A stretch of 16,424 nucleotides of DNA from Enterovibrio sp042096095 (lineage in GTDB: Bacteria > Pseudomonadota > Gammaproteobacteria > Enterobacterales > Vibrionaceae): positions 1 to 16,424 of the forward strand of contig JBELME010000074.1 of assembly GCA_042096095.1 (NCBI GenBank), given 5' to 3'. The notes under the pieces were generated by a model. That model was not told the DNA's origin, ran no database searches, and saw only the letters and a program-made list of their open reading frames with translations. Both the position numbers and the translations under genes were made by a program. Of this stretch, positions 15,264-16,424 are shown piece by piece; within the stretch, counting starts at the first letter, position 1; every line of letters starts with the position of its first letter.

Positions 15264-15282
15264 AAGAAGGCTGCGCCTTCTT
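15264..15282. repeat. Perfect 8-bp-stem hairpin between the DUF2788 gene and fldA
   Basis: AAGAAGGC (15264-15271) and GCCTTCTT (15275-15282) with loop TGC. On the minus strand it is followed by CTACACTTAAC with no U-tract, so it is not a standard intrinsic terminator. It may protect the 3' end of the upstream mRNA or lie in the fldA leader. Confidence 0.5.
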
Positions 15283-15330
15283 ACTGTCGGAAACGTTGTT
15301 GTGTTTGAGTTGGGTTTGTTGGCGGCTAAA

Positions 15331-15552
15331 TCAGCCAATGCCTGTTCCTTCCCAAAACAATTGGATAACGCCTTTAGTGATAAACCCTGCGCATCCAAGA
15401 AAAAGTACCAGCCAAACGATACGTCGACCAAAAGGGGGTACATTTCCTTCGTTAAGTACGTCCTTGATTGCCATGCCGATAAAAAAGAAAATGCCTGCAA
15501 AAAGCAGATCCAGTCCAATCTTTTCGAGCAGTTCGAAATGCTCGTGCAGCAT
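15331..15552 (-). CDS. DUF2788-family small inner-membrane protein
   Basis: A 73-aa protein with two predicted membrane helices (about 12-29 and 44-66) joined by a short loop containing KDVLNEGNVPPFGRR. The basic loop predicts a cytosolic loop with both ends outside, by the positive-inside rule. The sequence fits the DUF2788 family, small proteins of vibrios and relatives found next to fldA and ybfF; function is unknown. A very good ribosome site, GGAGG, stands about 5-10 nt before the ATG at 15552, which supports translation although the frame is short. It is 60 bp downstream of ybfF on the same strand; a possible own promoter is TTGTTG (15596-15601), 17 bp, AATAAT (15573-15578). A longer open frame on the other strand over this locus has no recognisable features. 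Confidence 0.82.
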   Translation of the reverse strand: MLHEHFELLEKIGLDLLFAGIFFFIGMAIKDVLNEGNVPPFGRRIVWLVLFLGCAGFITKGVIQLFWEGTGIG

Positions 15553-15612
15553 TCCCGCCTCCGTTCGGAACTATTATTCGTCGCGCACTATATCACAACA
15601 AAGAGTGGACTG

Positions 15613-16386
15613 TTAACGCTCTGACTTTGTTAAAAAGCGAGTGATCACACGCGCAACCGTGTCCGGTTTTTCAGCGTGTAGCCAATGTCCGGTGCCTGCA
15701 ACAACGTGCGCTTTTGCCTTTGGAAATTGGCGTTCAATGCTGTCGCGGTGCTCCGCAGAAATGTAGTCAGATTCTGCACCTTTCAAAAACAGGGTTTTCT
15801 TGTCAAACACCCCATCCAGTGGCCAATCCGTGATGTCATCATAATTGGATTCTAATGCAGCAACATTGAATCGCCAGTCGAAATACCCGTCTTCTTGTTT
15901 GGCGAGTGATTTGAGTAAAAATTGCCTAACACCGGGCTCTTTCACATGGAGAGATAATGCTTGTTCAGCTTCTTTTCTATTAGCTATCGGGGAAAGTATG
16001 GTGGCATTCAAACCCGCGAGTACTGCATCATGACGCCTTACAGGATATTTGACGGGAGCAATGTCCATCACGACCAATTGATCAACAAGATCAGGGTTTA
16101 CTATTGCGAGCGCCATCGCAACCTTTCCGCCCATGGAGTGCCCCACGACAGAAACACGTTTAAGGCCTTGTTGATCAATGAAGTCCCTCACAGCACTTGC
16201 TTGCGAAGAATAGGTAACATCGGTACTGCGCGGAGAGAGACCATGATTGGGAAGATCAATCTGGTACACCTTGTAGTGATCCGCTAAAACACGGGCCAAA
16301 CCACCTAAATTATCTAAACTGCCGAAAAGTCCGTGGATCAACAATAAAGGTTGTCCTTCACCTTGGATCTTAAAGTTCAAAAACAC
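15613..16386 (-). CDS. ybfF: Alpha/beta-hydrolase esterase YbfF
   Basis: Cytosolic serine esterase of the alpha/beta-hydrolase fold, 257 aa (E. coli YbfF about 254). The oxyanion-hole motif is LIHGLFGSLDN (16-26). The nucleophile elbow is GHSMGG with S84. H234 in GTGHWLHAEKP is the catalytic histidine. D108 in MDIAPV and S206 in GAESDYI align with the positions given to the remaining active-site residues of the E. coli enzyme. Activity on acyl-CoA or ester substrates is family knowledge; the natural substrate is unclear. The start is GTG at 16386: a stop codon lies in frame five codons upstream and the next internal Met is at residue 86, so GTG is needed. The ribosome site (GAGAG) is weak and about 10 nt away. 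First gene of a likely ybfF-DUF2788-fldA strand run; in vibrios seqA usually lies beyond, outside this window. Confidence 0.94.
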   Translation of the reverse strand: MFLNFKIQGEGQPLLLIHGLFGSLDNLGGLARVLADHYKVYQIDLPNHGLSPRSTDVTYSSQASAVRDFIDQQGLKRVSVVGHSMGGKVAMALAIVNPDLVDQLVVMDIAPVKYPVRRHDAVLAGLNATILSPIANRKEAEQALSLHVKEPGVRQFLLKSLAKQEDGYFDWRFNVAALESNYDDITDWPLDGVFDKKTLFLKGAESDYISAEHRDSIERQFPKAKAHVVAGTGHWLHAEKPDTVARVITRFLTKSER

Positions 16387-16424
16387 GGTTGTTTTCTCTC
16401 AATATGAATTGTTTGCCGTAGAGT

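Noticed and set aside
15139..15624. Plus-strand 161-codon frame overlapping fldA, the gap and the DUF2788 gene
   Set aside because: It is antisense to two well-supported genes, has no ribosome site I could recognise and no family features.

Overview
The window looks like a chromosomal core segment of a gammaproteobacterium of the Vibrionaceae. Protein sequences (NagB, NagC, GlnS, Fur, FldA, YbfF) resemble their E. coli counterparts closely, while the gene set and order (a nagE of the EIICB type followed by a large chitobiase lipoprotein and glnS; fur, a DUF4442 gene, fldA, a DUF2788 gene and ybfF) point to a marine, chitin-using vibrio. An Enterovibrio/Grimontia/Photobacterium-like relative is a guess that cannot be settled from the sequence alone. 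There is no sign of phage, insertion sequence, CRISPR, tRNA or rRNA in the window.

Layout. 1-3571: asnB (asparagine synthetase B) and a CPA2-type cation/proton antiporter with a TrkA-N domain, both on the minus strand. 3884-7058: the minus-strand operon nagB-nagA-nagC, closed by a strong terminator at 3803-3841. 7059-7323: a divergent control region with two candidate NagC operators, a CRP site between them and a consensus -10 for nagB. 7324-11588: nagE (GlcNAc-specific PTS EIICB) and a GH20 chitobiase lipoprotein, both on the plus strand. 11748-13418: glnS. 13496-13945: fur (minus), convergent with glnS. 14141-14623: a small DUF4442 hotdog protein (plus), divergent from fur. 14670-16386: ybfF, a DUF2788 membrane protein and fldA, all on the minus strand.

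Function. The middle 7.7 kb is a compact chitin-end-product module. The outer-membrane chitobiase splits chitobiose to GlcNAc. NagE imports and phosphorylates GlcNAc. NagA deacetylates GlcNAc-6-P and NagB converts glucosamine-6-P to fructose-6-P plus ammonia. NagC senses GlcNAc-6-P and probably represses both arms through a DNA loop. NagE lacks a IIA domain, so it must take phosphate from another IIA protein, most likely Crr (EIIA-Glc). The flanks are housekeeping genes. Convergent pairs are separated by compact bidirectional terminators (13444-13474 and 14628-14654).

I found no convincing undescribed system. The points most worth a second look are the regulatory architecture between nagB and nagE, the terminator and palindrome between nagE and the chitobiase gene, and the dyad cluster upstream of the antiporter gene.
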